Source: Cordia subcordata (Eukaryota; Streptophyta; Magnoliopsida; Boraginales; Cordiaceae). Taken from it: a DNA stretch of 64,000 nt. Below are positions 1 through 12,764 of this stretch, piece by piece. Within the stretch, counting starts at the first letter, position 1. Each line of letters starts with the position of its first letter. The position numbers were made by a program, and so were the translations under genes. The stretch lies in contig JAPTOF010000020.1 of the NCBI GenBank assembly GCA_028554755.1, positions 5,957,001-6,021,000 on the forward strand, given 5' to 3'. Below the pieces are notes generated by a model. It searched no databases, was not told where the DNA came from, and saw nothing but the letters and a program-made list of their open reading frames with translations.

Positions 1-46
1 CACAAAATAGATTCGTGGTGAATGAAAAATTAACAATCAAGGTTGG

Positions 47-1377
47 TGTGGGTACAAATATCTTAAGAGAGAGGGGTGAATTAAGATATATATACTAATC
101 TTCGTTTTTAAAATTAACAGAAATTCAACTATTTCAATCAAGCAATATGTCAAACACAATGTAATTAATATAAGTAAATAGAGATAAATAAAGTGTAGAG
201 AGAAGAAAGACAAACGATTTTAAGGTGGTTCGGTCAAGCCTATATCCACTACCCAAGAAAGTTTCCCTTAGGACTTCAACAATCTTCACTAAGTGCTTCT
301 TTAAATCTTGGTGAAGGAAGGACCAATTTTTACAATTCTTTGGAGCCAAACTTCAAAGAACCCAAAGTCCCACTCTTTAGGATTTCCCCACACTTTTACA
401 AGCTCTAATGGATGTCTCTCTCAAGATTTCTTAGCTTACAAAGTGTGTATACAATCAAAAAGAATAAAAATGATGAAGAATCTGTAATTTCTTCTTAAAA
501 GAGAATATAGCAATGAATGGTGCTCTTGAAAGCTCAAAGGTATTGCAAGAATAGCTCAAAGATCAATTGGGAGATGATATATGATTTTGCAAGCTTCAAT
601 TGATGATTTGAATGAGTTATGAAGATGTATTTAAAGATATTTGAGAGTTAGGGCTTTGGTAGGTGGAAGAAAAGAGGAGAAAAATGGCCAGAATGGTAAT
701 AAACGACTAGTGCATTTATCACAGCATTTCGCTCAGCCGGTCGACCTGTTAAGTCGTCCAGCCTCCTCTTGGCCTTCTCTGACTAGGCCGGACTCCTTAA
801 CCGATCGACCAGCTAGGGGGTTAGGCTTTTACTTTCCTTCTCTATTTTGGCCGGGAGACCCTCTCTGGTCAGCTAGTCAATTGGTTAGGGGGTTCGGCCA
901 CTCCATAGATAGAAGTAAAGCCAAACTTTGCCTGAAAACTTTTTAAGCACAATTTTATCAACTTTTCATAACTCCAAATCATCGTAAGGCATTTTGTAAA
1001 TACTTTTTATGACTAGAAACACTTCAAAACACATATTTACACTAAGTGTGCATTCAAAATCATTTATGTTTTTATGAAATCTAATGTGCATGAGATTTAA
1101 TTGTTTGAGTTATAAAAATAAAGATTTGAGCCAAACACTTTGCAATACTTAGGCATTTTACAAGAAGAGCAAGAACGTTTGGTACCCCTTATGACGCCTC
1201 TTCTCCTCCTTATGCCTTCTCATCTTCATCTTCTTCTTCAAATAGTGCTTATTTGCTCATCTTCTTCCATCCCCAAGCATCTATCTACTTATCTTTATAA
1301 GATGATTTTTAGTAAAATAATTATAAATACATATCAAATTTTCATCATCAAAATTAATAACTAGTATTTAGCCAACA
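47..1377 (-). mobile_element. Solo LTR of the Sirevirus-like Copia family
   Basis: This 1331 bp stretch is the reverse complement of the long terminal repeats of the Copia element at 52922-62715. It starts TGTGGGT and ends CCAACA, matching the inverted LTR ends, and shares the block around 'aaacgattttaaggtggttcgg' and the CCGGTCGACC-rich segment. It is flanked by perfect 5 bp direct repeats GTTGG (42-46 and 1378-1382). There is no internal domain or second LTR, so it is a solo LTR left by recombination between two LTRs. It differs from the other two LTRs at many positions and is probably older. The open frame at 641-946 lies inside it and is not a gene. Confidence 0.88.
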
Positions 1378-1382
1378 GTTGG

Positions 1383-2539
1383 GTTTACAAAGCTAAATGG
1401 TTGCTAGATGGGTTTCCTATGAGAAGGAATCCCATATAGGAAAACCATGAAACTTTTGCCCTTTATATATAGAAGTCTTTATGGGTAGTGCCAAGAAGAC
1501 ATATGGAGGGAAGACTACATATGGTGGACTCAATATTAAATATCATTGTGCACACCCACTCGGACCGGCCAAGTCCGGGTACGCTACACGGGTCTAGTTG
1601 TAATTTTTTGGGCAAAATTCTTATGACCAGCAAGCAAAACTTGAAGAGTTTGTAATGGAAAAAAAATTGAAGGCTCGTAATAAATCTTATGTATGTAGGG
1701 ATCATGTTGCAGATGTTTTTTACTGTTGTGGACTGTTACAATCTAGAAATTAGGATGTTCAGATCTGTTATGGTTCTAAACTTTGCTCCATGGAATAAAG
1801 GCTACTGACTACTCCAACACTTATATATATATAGCTTATTTTGTAGAGTTCAATACATGAATTTCTCAACAGATTTTTCATTTAATGCATTTCCACATAG
1901 ATAGAGTTCTTTAGTTCCAGTTTGGAAGCTCTTGCATTGGTGTGCTACCACATACGAGAGGTATAATGTTTGTATCTTGGGAAGAATACACTACAACCTT
2001 TAGCACCAAGTGGAGGGCATAAATCCCTTAAGGACATCTATTTGTTCAAGCCCCAACTATTTTCTGTTTGCATTTTAGTTTTTTTTCTGAATTCATTTTT
2101 AGTTTACCTGGTCTATATATTTTAAATTATATAAAGTTCATCTTATTTTGATTATTTCTAAAATTTCAATTTTCTATTTAATCATAATTTGACCTAACAA
2201 AAGAAAGATACTATAGGAAAGGGTTTAAAAAGTGAGAATTCCCTCTTCATTAACCACTTAAAAAATGATATGGCTTACAAAGAAGGTCCAACCGTTCAAC
2301 AAATTCTTCTAAAGCCCAACAAATGTGTGTCTTTACAAACTTCCCCTATCTTCCATGAACCTCCACAATCATAATACTATCTTGCCTTCAGTTAGTTGAG
2401 AGTTTCGATATTTTTTGTTTTCTTCTGTTTTGTTTTGTCTCCACATGGAGTGACATTTTCTGTTAGTGCTTCACTTGCAATAAGTAGCATTAGTTCGAGA
2501 TAATTCAAAAATATAAAAAGAGTTGTATTAGTAATGACT
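1383..2539. other. Intergenic DNA, no gene seen
   Basis: AT-rich DNA between the solo LTR and the plastid insert. Open frames are short, with no recognisable domain. I see no repeat structure that I can define. Confidence 0.5.
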
Positions 2540-2905
2540 TTACTTTCGATCGATCCAGGTAGTTGGGATCCTATGGATAAAGACATGGTTTCTTTGGATC
2601 CCATTGAATTTCACTCAGAGGAGAAGCCTTATAAAGATCATATTGACTCTAATCAAAGAAAGATAGGATTAACTGAGGCTGTTCAAATGGGCATAGGCCG
2701 ACTAAACGGTATTCCCGTAGCAATTGGGGTTATGGATTTTCAGTTTATGGGGTAGTATGCGATTCGTAATAGAGAAGAAAATAACTCATTTGATTAAAGT
2801 ACACTACCAATAAATTTCTATCTCTTATTACCGTGTATGCTTCCGGGAGCACGTATGCAAGAAGGAAGTTCAAGTCTGATGCAAATAGCTATGATATATA
2901 CTTTA
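2540..2905 (+). pseudogene. accD: Nuclear plastid DNA fragment of accD
   Basis: The translation matches the middle of plastid AccD, the beta subunit of the acetyl-CoA carboxylase carboxyltransferase that makes malonyl-CoA for fatty acid synthesis. Visible motifs are [32 protein letters not shown] and [15 protein letters not shown], then in another frame GARMQEGS. At about 2750 two bases of the expected GGGGGTAGT run are missing, which shifts the frame and creates a stop. Further substitutions follow, and the sequence fades after about 2905. Only about 120 codons remain, without the N-terminal zinc-finger part or the C-terminal half. It is a transferred plastid fragment (NUPT), not an active gene. 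Confidence 0.85.
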
Positions 2906-4340
2906 TCGTAATCCTTTTTTTTTTTCTCTTTTTTTTAATTATTTAGAGTTTTAATGGCCATTAGTAAGGATGGAAACCATTGAATCTTTTCTTTTTTTAA
3001 AAAAAATTATTTAGAGCTTTGATGGCCATTGGTAAGGATGGAGAACATGAATTAGTTTAAGGGTGGAGTTAGGGATAGGATGTTAGGGGACCAAATTTAA
3101 TTAACATATTGATGATATCAAACACGTTTAACCTAAACAAGTGTAAAATTTACATTATTATTGTAGAATTATATAATAATACCTATAAAGAGTATTATCT
3201 ACCAAAAATTAACATAAGATTACATAAAGAAAATTTTATTAATTCATTTAATGAAATTGAATTTGCTTCTCATTTTCGAAGTAGAACTAATCAATTATCA
3301 TATCAACACAAACATTTTAAGCAATTTTTTTTATTTAGATAATTAAGTTATATTTAAGAACGTCATTTACTATTCAAATGGAAGCCTTGTTTAATTTTGA
3401 TAAATTTAATAGCAAAAGAAAAAAATACTTGTTTACTTTAGTAGTCTTTGTTCATGTTCATCATACTCGTCCCACTATTGACCTTTTTTTTTTTTTTGGT
3501 TTGGGGTGGGTGGGGGGAGAGGTGTTTGGTTTAGGGGATGAAAAATCATTCTTGGGAAATAATATAAAAATTATTTGGTATATAAAAAATATTAGATCCC
3601 TTGTCGGAGACCTCTAGAAGGGAAAAAATACTCTAACAGTTCCCCATTCCATAAGAGACGAATTCTGGCGGAAGAGAGTGACAACGAGATCAGGGAAGTC
3701 CAATTAGCTGGAAACTTGAGCTCCTATAGTCGGATTTACTTGTCTTAAAAGGCAGGGTTTGGTTAGAATTTTAAGAATGCTAGTTTATCAACTACATTGG
3801 TCTATGTAAGACTATATAACAAGTACATCCCTATTTCTATACTGGATAATTTGTTTGAAACATTTTTTGTTAAGATAACATGAACATTTTGAATCCAAAC
3901 AAGGGGAAACACGTTTGATTCTACAATTGCTAGCGCTCAATCAGCAATGCTATTTCTAGCTTAGAAGTCGGAATTCGGCTTGGGTAAATTAGCTTGTTGT
4001 TAGCAACTTGAAGTGATTATTGAATAAGATAACTTTTTTAGCAGTACTAAAATATATAGTATATCCATCTATTTTGCAAAAGGCCGTGGCACTGAAGTTC
4101 GAAGAGCAGCTATACATGGCTATGAAGTATAAACTGGCAGCACAGTCAAAAGATGGTTAGCTAGATATGCTCATGCATCAAAAATGAAATTATATCAACG
4201 CACGCATTTTCTAAAATTTTGTAATTCGGGAACTATAGCAAAGAACCATCTAAAATTAAACAACTGACCACCAATCGATTCTATGAATGTTAAAATTTCA
4301 ACGCCAATAAGCTGGATAATAATGACAAATAATAGAACAA
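2906..4340. other. Intergenic DNA with a small duplication
   Basis: No gene is seen. A block of about 65 bp beginning 'attatttagag' and containing 'gatggccattggtaaggatgg' occurs twice in a row (about 2938-2980 and 3006-3050). The rest is AT-rich with poly-T tracts. Confidence 0.5.
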
Positions 4341-4346
4341 TGAGGC

Positions 4347-5345
4347 TTAGATTTTCAATCCAGAGCTGTTAAATTTCTGTTCACTGATCGAATCTAGTCG
4401 ATCCACCATCTGGAGTGTCAAATAGTTCTTCCAATCTCCAACCTCACCACGGCGGAAGAATGCTTTATGTGCTTCACCAGTTGATAGCTTCCCGTTCTTG
4501 TTCACCTCCAAGTTGCTCAACTTATCAAAGCTGCACAACCTTAAGATATCATCCATGGCTCCTGATTCTTCCTCCTCCATTGAAAAAGGGCACCCCAAAA
4601 ATGCAGCTAGGCGTTTCAGCTGATGAATGGGCTGTTCTTTCATCTCTTCATACTTGGTAAAGGGTATCTTCCCAGGATTTTCCAGGTTCTCTCCAATAAC
4701 CTAAGACATGGTCCCAAAAGGGTCCATAAATACACACTCCCCTGCAAAACATGTCAAGTGCTTCTTCAAGTGTGTTAGATCCCATGTTTTGGAGCCTCAA
4801 TTTGTTCGTGAAATGCCAAAGCGAAACGAATGTGTCTTTTGGATCTCTGCATAGATACACAAGCTTGCATGCTGAACTACACACAGATTTTGGCAATGAG
4901 ACATAAGGCAAATGAGTTGAAAACAGCCTAGGGGAGGATGTAAATGAGGACAAATCAGGAATTTTGTTAGCAAGATAGAGGTCAAGCTCCAAAAAGGGCA
5001 CAAGTTCATGAGGATTCTTGGTAATCAAAGGGTGTTCTTGGCCAACAGGATCTATCTGTTTCTGTTAACTAAGGTGAAGATTAATGCCTTGAGCCAAGTG
5101 TTGCCAGATTTAGGAGCTGTGACAAGCAAAACATCATCATCTTTGGCTTGAAAATATTGTTGGCAGGCAATGGTTCCTTGAAGTTGCCTGGCTGTGTGCC
5201 AAAAACCTTGGTACTTGTATAGATGAGATGCAACCCATCCTCTTTCTCGTGGTAGAGTTGAAAACAAATTCTTACAACATTCTTGGCTCTGTTCATTTTG
5301 TTTAAGGTACTTTGGAGGAGAAGAGTTCTCCTCATGTTTTGGCAT
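4347..5345 (-). pseudogene. SOT1: frameshifted cytosolic sulfotransferase
   Basis: Reading right to left, three blocks align with intact SOT2 along its whole length. They are 5345-5052 (start MPKHEENSS, including APKSGNTWLKAL of the 5' PAPS loop), 5028-4648 (catalytic STHLPY, then CRDPKDTFVSLWHF) and 4643-4347 (MKEQPIHQLKR to the RRGEVGDWKNYL motif). The first block ends at a stop just after the PAPS loop, and an indel separates it from the second. About 2 nt are missing near 4675 compared with SOT2. The loop also reads SGNTW where relatives have GTTW. The gene is almost full length but cannot make a whole enzyme. Its upstream flank carries the TIR element at 5452-8529. Confidence 0.9.
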
Positions 5346-5451
5346 TGTTGTGAGAGGATATGGAGACCTAGGTACCTCTTCTGTCTGAGGATTATACGTC
5401 TATACGGTACATTTATATCTTCTAAAAAATTAGATTATTAAAAATATTTGT

Positions 5452-8400
5452 GGCCAAAAAAACTTGGCCAAAAATGGTCAAAATGAGGACAAATATGTAA
5501 TTTATTATATCTTTTGACATATCCACGCTTTTTTAATAACTTAGTAACTTTTTCTTCTCTTTCATCATTATTAGTTGTTTAACCGCTACCAACATTTATA
5601 TTATCATTTCCAATGCATTGTCCAACATTTGTGTATATATACATGTGTGTGTATGTAGTTGCAATTGTTTGGCAAAAAAGAAGACATAATAGTTCATTTC
5701 TCATGGTGGAAAGTATAAATAGTTTCCGAGAATATAATTTTTTTAGAGAATCCAAATTAATATTTCAACATATTAGTTAAAAAGTGAATTTTAAATAACC
5801 CAGCACAAATTAATTTTGTCAAGCATGTAAATAAGCTAGAATTTTCCTCAAAACAAGTATGAGAATAATTAATGGGTTTTACTTTTAAACATTAATTAAA
5901 TCAATAATTGAGTATGTTTAGTGGAATTAGTAAATTATATACCACAATAAAGAAAAAAGATTATGAAAAAATTGAATGAATTTTTCTACATATTGTGATT
6001 CTATTGTCTTTCACAACATACAAGCAAAAGGTCTTACCAATTACTGAAAATCTCTCATAAAATTATAATTAGTTTTGAAAACTTACCAAGAATTATATTT
6101 TAAAAGGTATATTTATATTTTAGCATCACATAAAATGTGAAAATTGGCCATCAATAAAAATAAAAAATATTAAAAGTTTACATTTCTTATGAGCATTGCA
6201 TGGGATATACTCTAGTTAGAGTTTAAAATCGCATGTACAAGAGAAAAGCAATTTTAAAATCGAATAACGAAATTGTCTATGTTGATTGGTCAATGTTTAG
6301 TGTTTGTTGTATAAAAAGATAACTTTGGACATTTGAAAAAAAAAAGTACACAATTCAAAATAATAATGTACAACCACATGAAAGTAAGGAACAAACTATT
6401 AGACTAAATTGCCTCTGTTGATAGGAAACCAAAATCTAATTGGAATATGACTTAATTACAACCTTCAGATAAACAAAATTACTTTAGTTTATGTATCCTA
6501 CAAAAATATTTAACTGTATTTGTTTTCTGGGGAAAAAAAATTCATACTATCTTTTTAGGAAAACGAGAGGTATTATATATTCAATTGGAAAGAAAACCTG
6601 GTTGGTCTAGGATTTTACAACCTTAAATACACAAATTAAGATTGTCTAAATAGGTGTTTATTTTTATATTAGTTCCCACTTAATAGAATTGCCAACAAGA
6701 ATTTTGTTCTTTTCTTTTAGAAAAGGAAAAAAATTAAGAAAATTATAAGTTGTTTGGTGACCAAGAAAGAGAATAGAAAATCGATCTAATATATGTATGT
6801 GTGTGTGTGCGCATACTAGAAAAAATTTTTTGTGTGTGTACTAGAAAAATTTTGACTTTTCAAATAAGAAAAATGGCCACTATGTATAGGGTGTTCTCAT
6901 AGCAAATGAATATTTCTCCAATTTTTTGTTTTGACTAACTAACAACTAACAAGGATTATGCTATAACAATTTTATATTAGCATGCTAGTATTTTCGATAT
7001 TCATGCTTTGTACGGATTGAAATTTTTTATTATGTGAAAAGTATGTAATATTTCTATTTTGCATTAGCGTCAAATGTAAAATTAAAATAATTTTTATTAT
7101 TAATCATGTTAAAATATCACTATTTTTTATCTATAAGTAAGGGAGAATCATTCTTTTGTAAAATTAGAAATAGATCATTATCGATTTCTATGGTTAGTTA
7201 ATAAAATTTTGTTATTAACTAAATAATGTTATTATGATTCAAGATAAAGAAAAAATTAGAAAAATTGATAGAGGTAAGTAAGGAAATGTGAAGTTTTTTA
7301 TTATTATCTTTGTTTTGGTTCAGTTGATGAATCATGTTAAAGTTTCAAGGTTTATCATATATAACTAAGGAATACTTATTTAATAAATTTGAAAAGAGAT
7401 CATTAGTTTAGTTCAACATAAAACTGATGTACATGGTTAATTATTAAATTTTGTTTTTAACCAAATAATATTATTATGATTTGAAAATAAAGAATTTATA
7501 GAGAGAAGTGAAAGAAAATGTGAATCTTTTGATTATTGTCATGGTTTGCTCCAACAAATGAATCGTGTTAAAAACCCAGTGCTTATGATTTATAAGTAAC
7601 CAAGACTCATTTTTGAAAAATAAGAAAAATAGATCATATATCTAGTAATACATATGGTTTGCATTGTTAATTATTAAATTTTACTTTTAATCAAATAATG
7701 TTATAAATTATATGATTAATTATTAAAATGACTTTTTTTTCTATTATATACTTTATGTCTTTTTTTTTCTACCTTATCCTAATATGTTTTTCTTTTTTTC
7801 CTTTATTATATTTCTTTACGATAGAAAAAGTACTTTTCGCTACTTATTGTTCTCTATCTCACTAACGTGCCACAGACTTTGTATTTTATGATTTAAAAAT
7901 AAAAAAAATCCGGTTTTGCCTCTTATACGTAAAATGGGTAGAAAATGGTATGCAACATTTTGATCCATTTCTCTACCTAAACAACCATTTTCTAAATATA
8001 TCCCATATAAAATTTTCTTGTAGTAAAATAATTTTGTAACAATTATATAATAAATAATTTTTTATAATTATATTATTTTATAAACTTAAATTATGATCAT
8101 AGTATTATTACAATGTAAAAGACAATGATACATTGTAGACGATTGTATGAATTTACTTCTATTTGACAAGTAATTTTTTAGAGGAAAATTTATTTGAATT
8201 TTATAAAGTCAAGTTTTGGTAGGATAAAAGACAAATATCCAAAAAAAAAAAAAGGAAATGTAAGTAAGTAAAGTAGTTAGACACGTGGTGAGGGGAGAGA
8301 GAGAAAGTAGTGTCTTGGTTTAAGAGAGAGAAATGAAGAAAGAGAAAGAGATAATGATAGGAGAGAAAAAGAATTGCAATAAGAAGAATGAGAAATGAGG

Positions 8401-8529
8401 AGAGAGAGAGTATTGTTATAATGAAGGGAGAAAATGTAGATAAATAATTATAATTTAGGATAAAAAAAGTCTTTTTATATGCCTCAAAAGTATTTTGGCC
8501 ATTTTTGGTCAAGCACTTTTTGGCCATTT
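5452..8529. mobile_element. 3.1 kb non-coding element with ~45 bp terminal inverted repeats
   Basis: The left end (TGGCCAAAAAAACTTGGCC, then AAAAATGGTCAAAAT) is mirrored at the right end (8485-8529; ATTTTGGCCATTTTTGGTC, then AAGCACTTTTTGGCCA). The SOT2 upstream region at about 20835-20890 aligns with both flanks and lacks the 3.1 kb between them, so it is an empty site. The inside is AT-rich, with a degenerate ~230 bp tandem repeat and a GA-rich strand-biased stretch (8280-8420), and no coding capacity. The target duplication is no longer clean. Long TIRs and no ORF suggest an old non-autonomous, perhaps Mutator-like, element. Confidence 0.7.
7100..7740. repeat. Degenerate ~230 bp tandem repeat, about three copies
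   Basis: Blocks starting near 7130, 7385 and 7610 share the order 'ataagtaag..agaatcatt', 'agatcatt', 'ttattaaattttgtttttaac', 'aaataatgttattatgattc', 'gaaaatgtgaa' and 'tgaatcatgttaaa'. A related pair lies at 11095-11470. Confidence 0.6.
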
Positions 8530-9170
8530 AGCATGGTCCATTTTATATAGAATCTTGAACCTTCCTTATTATAATAATATATAATTATCCCATTCACCAA
8601 TCAAGCGAAGAATACTTTCATTAATTATCTTGCATAATAATATATCTATATATTCTATAAATCTCTACCTATATCATAAAACTGCAAGCTATTTTTCGTT
8701 ATTTTATAGTAAAATCACCGCTTATTCTTTATTTTTTTGTAGTGGCTTGTATGCATATATGTAAGATAATCTTTTATTTATTCAGTTTTAAATAAATCGT
8801 TACAAAACTTAAACCAGTAATTGTTTAAGAACTTGGCTCTCTAACCCTTCAATAACCATGTTAGCTAAATATTCAAACAGTTAAAAGATGCGTTTATTAT
8901 GTTAGCTATTATTTTTAACAAAATGATTAAATAAATTAAAGTATAGGGAAAAAATCATTGCACTGAACTGGCCATGTGCGCCCATCTTTTTCACACAGCA
9001 GCGTACAAGATGCAAGTTGGTGAAATTTGCCAACTGGTCCAGAATTAGATGTATACATCCCTCAGAGGTAAGGGCAGACCATCATCAAATGAACCAATGC
9101 ATGTGGGAAAAATTTAGACAACACAAAACCTCTCATCCCTGCAGAAAAAGGAAAAAAATGAAAAAGAAAG
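8530..9170. other. Duplicated upstream flank of SOT1
   Basis: This stretch matches 20890-21270, upstream of SOT2. Shared blocks include 'atgtaagataat', 'aaacttaaaccagtaattg' and 'ctggccatgtgcgccca'. It is the original SOT1 promoter-distal DNA, pushed away from the gene by the element at 5452-8529. Confidence 0.7.
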
Positions 9171-9174
9171 AAGT

Positions 9175-9297
9175 CGTGCAATGACAGGAGGGTGTAGCTC
9201 TATAGTAGCGCCCCTCACTTGAGACTTACAGGTCTAGAGTTTAAGTTATCAATAAAATAAAGTGAAGAACCACTATTGATATTCTTTAAAAAAAATA
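9175..9297 (+). mobile_element. tRNA-derived SINE-like insertion
   Basis: The head has a box A-like stretch (GGTGTAGCTCTATAGTAG, about 9191-9208) and, some 30 bp on, a degraded box B-like stretch (GGTCTAGAGTTTAAG). The 3' end is A-rich (CTTTAAAAAAAATAG). Imperfect direct repeats AATGAAAA..AAGAAGTC flank it (about 9157-9174 and 9299-9312). Together these features fit a short plant SINE. Confidence 0.55.
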
Positions 9298-9312
9298 GAA
9301 TGAAAAGAAGTC

Positions 9313-12300
9313 ACCAATTAAACTCGCATTATTATGTTGACATACGTAATTGATATATTGTTTTAGCTACTGAATGACAAAATGGAGATTTGAGCAATAT
9401 AAATGTGTGTTGTGTGTGTGCATATAATAATAGAAAATTAAGGATATTTAGATGCAAGGCATTTCTGATGAACACCAACTCGATCTATTAGGGATCATAT
9501 AGTTTTAAAATTAGCCAATATTTTTCTTTTGTGGTTTCTAAAGGTAGAATACAGTTTGCACACCCAATCAATAACCCCCAGGTTTCCCATCGGGACAGAT
9601 GCAAAGGAAGTAATTAAGCTAATTGACCAAATGTTGGAAAAAGCAACTGCTAAGTGAGCCTAATGGTAGCACTACTTTCGAAAAAGTAAAAACAGAGTAT
9701 AAAATGAAGCTTGTGAAATATTTACGATCATTGACACCTAATACGTAAATTTCATTTTATAAAAGAAAGGGTAAAGGAGTGAGAAGATATCATATGACAT
9801 TATTTAATTTTTATTGTAGATTTTCGATCGTCTCAATATATGTATTTCGACAAAATTAACCCTTGTTAACAACTGCTTAATTTTAACTTTAATGTTTCAA
9901 AAATATTTTTTCAATTCGAATGAGCTCATAACATTCTGTACCAACCTTAATTACAACATATGAATAAGAAGTGAATCAATTGACGAAGAATAAGAATTGA
10001 CCAAAGAGTTGATAGAACTGAAAAATGAAGCCCCGGGTTTCTTGGAGAAACCCTAGATGTCTAATCTGCTTATGATTTACGTGAGGCAGGTGGTGCCTCT
10101 ATTTTCGAGAAAATAAAAAAGGTGATTGATCACTTTCATATTATTTGTGATCTATACTTGTATGCATGCGTGGTTCGGCTTGTTCAGATTATGTGCTTGC
10201 ATTTTTAGATGAAAAGCAAATAAGCCTGGGATTTGTATCACACATTGTCTTGGCATGTGGTAGTTTTTTTTTTTTTAATATTAAAATAGAGATTTAACAA
10301 TCAAAATTTATAATAAAAATATTTAAATTTAAATGGAGTAATTTACACAGTTAAAAAAACTAGTTGTGTTATTTTGTATCTCATGCGGCAACTAGTGATA
10401 CCTAATAGATTTTGGATCAAGATAGAAAATGTTTAATTTTGTTTTTAACTTGTCTATCAACTAGCATGATGCAATGGATGTTATATTTTCTTTTTCAATT
10501 TACTTTTGTATGATTTAGGTAATAATATAGCTAGCTGAAACTGAATAAGTTTTATAAATCACAGACTTCATTAATATATTGAAAGTATATTTCTTTTAAA
10601 CTAAAAATTCAAGGAGCAAGATAAAACAGAGAAAAATTAATAAATTAGTTTACCTTTTAAATTCTTTAATCAATTTGTCAATAAAAATTGAGGTTAATTG
10701 TTAAAATAATAAATAAAGTATTAAAAATTAAAAAAGAAACCATGAGTGTAATATGACATCTCACCTAAACATTAAATAAGGAAATGAAAAACAATCACTC
10801 CAAACATCAAACCAAAAAGAGAAAGAAATAAAGAAAGAAAGGAACACTTTCCTAACTTCTTAAAACTATAAAAGAAGCACTATATTATCCATTATAAAAG
10901 TACTAAAAGGATAAAGGAAACATAACAAGATTCCATATGGCACTCCAATTTAGAATTATAGTGTAGGTTATACATAATTAAAAACTAAAATATTAGTTTA
11001 TCTTTTTAAAAGATCTTTATCAAGTTGTTAATGGTAAAACCATAGACATTAACTGTTAAAAAGTAAAATACATGAAAAAACTAAAAAGGCACCCTATTTG
11101 GGCATAATTTTGGCTTATATTATTTGTTATTAAAATTTTATTTTAACCATAATATTTTATTATTGGAGAGAAAGAAAATTTAGAAATTGATAGGGGCAAG
11201 TAAAAGAAAATTCATAGCATTAGATTATTATCATAGTTTTGGGTCATTACTGAACCATATTAAAATTTTAGTGTTTATGGTATATATAAGCAAGGAGATT
11301 CATTTTCATAAAAGTTAAAAAGAGAATGTCGATTTTGTTATACATATAATGTATGAGGTTATTTATTAAAATTTTATTTTTAACTAGATAAATTTTATTA
11401 TTAATTGAAGAGAAAGGCAAAAAGACTAGAAAATTGATAGTGGTAAGTAGAACAAAATGTACCTACCAAGGATATTTTATTTTAAAAAAATTAATTTAGT
11501 ACATTTTACTTAAAAAATTATTCATTTTACATAAGAGTTCTCCTTAATCTTGTAGTGTAAGCAATGCCAAGTCATATAACATTTTACAAGTTAATGATTG
11601 TAGAACTCTTATAGTGTTTTATGGACAAAAAATTAACATTGTTCATTACATCAATCAATAACTAATACACTGGGAATAACATAATAATAATAATAGAATA
11701 AATCATATCTTATGAAACTAAAACATAGTTCTAGTAATTAATTGTTACATGAAATAAAAATAGAAAAGCTTATATAGGATTTAAGAGAATACTATTTTAT
11801 ATTAAGATGTTGTCTGAGTAGAACCACTATATTAGAGGCCATATGTCAATACATTCAATACAACAATAGTGAAATTTAATTTATTAAGTGCATATATACA
11901 AATGACTTATAGTAAAATTTCACAATTAAAGATATAGACATTAAAAAAAAAAAAGTTAGTATAGTTTACTTTTGTTTTTCTTTATTGATAATGACACAAA
12001 TTATAGTTGCATTAGGGATTGTAAGAAAAAGGTTGTATATAACTAATAATATTTAAGTGTTATGCTTTATAAGGATATTTTTATTTTTATAAGATTTTTT
12101 GTGGGCTTAGTTTTTGTGAAATTGAAATTTGAATAAACTTGAGTAAATTTAGGATAAAATATCTGAAATTTATAGGAAGGAAAAGCGAAATTATAGAGAA
12201 GAAAATACATGTCCACCTCATTGTATTCTTGGGCCTATTTATAATATTCTCTTGCCAAGCAGCTCGTGCATTCTGATTTGGGTATTATTGGACCATTTAT

Positions 12301-12335
12301 AATTTTTTCATTTTTCTTTTTTGGTTTTTTGGCTA
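9313..12335. other. AT-rich intergenic DNA, no gene
   Basis: No coding region is recognisable. At 11095-11470 there are two more copies of the ~230 bp unit seen at 7100-7740 ('gaaattgataggggcaagta' and 'gaaaattgatagtggtaagta'). Confidence 0.5.
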
Positions 12336-12764
12336 GGTAGATTAGGCAAATTATAAGGTGTACCTTCATTTATGTGGTCCTTCAGGCATGTTAATATACA
12401 TGCATATATATACATATATAAGAAAAATGAAGAGTCACTTCTCCCCTTTGATCTCAGTCTCTGTATTCTCTCTCTTTCTCTCTATACATCTATCCTATCT
12501 CTTCCTATACGTCTCTATTCTCTCTTTCTCTCTTTTTTATTTTCTCTCTTTCTCTGTTTCTTTGTTTTGACAGTTAATTTGTGTTAATATTAATATTGCT
12601 AATAGGTTGATGGTTTGATATTATTAACAATTGATTGGATTGATATCGGAAAATGGTGGTGAATACAATTGATTGACGGGTTGCGTCTTCGTAACAATTG
12701 GTTCTGACGGTTGTATACATGTATATTTGAAGTATTGGCATTTATTGAATAAACTATTATTATT

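Noticed and set aside
641..946. 101-codon open frame
   Set aside because: It lies inside the solo LTR and is open only because the GC-rich GTCGAC modules lack stops.
8201..8527. 108-codon minus-strand frame with hydrophobic look
   Set aside because: Translation of a GA/CT-biased low-complexity tract inside a non-coding TIR element.
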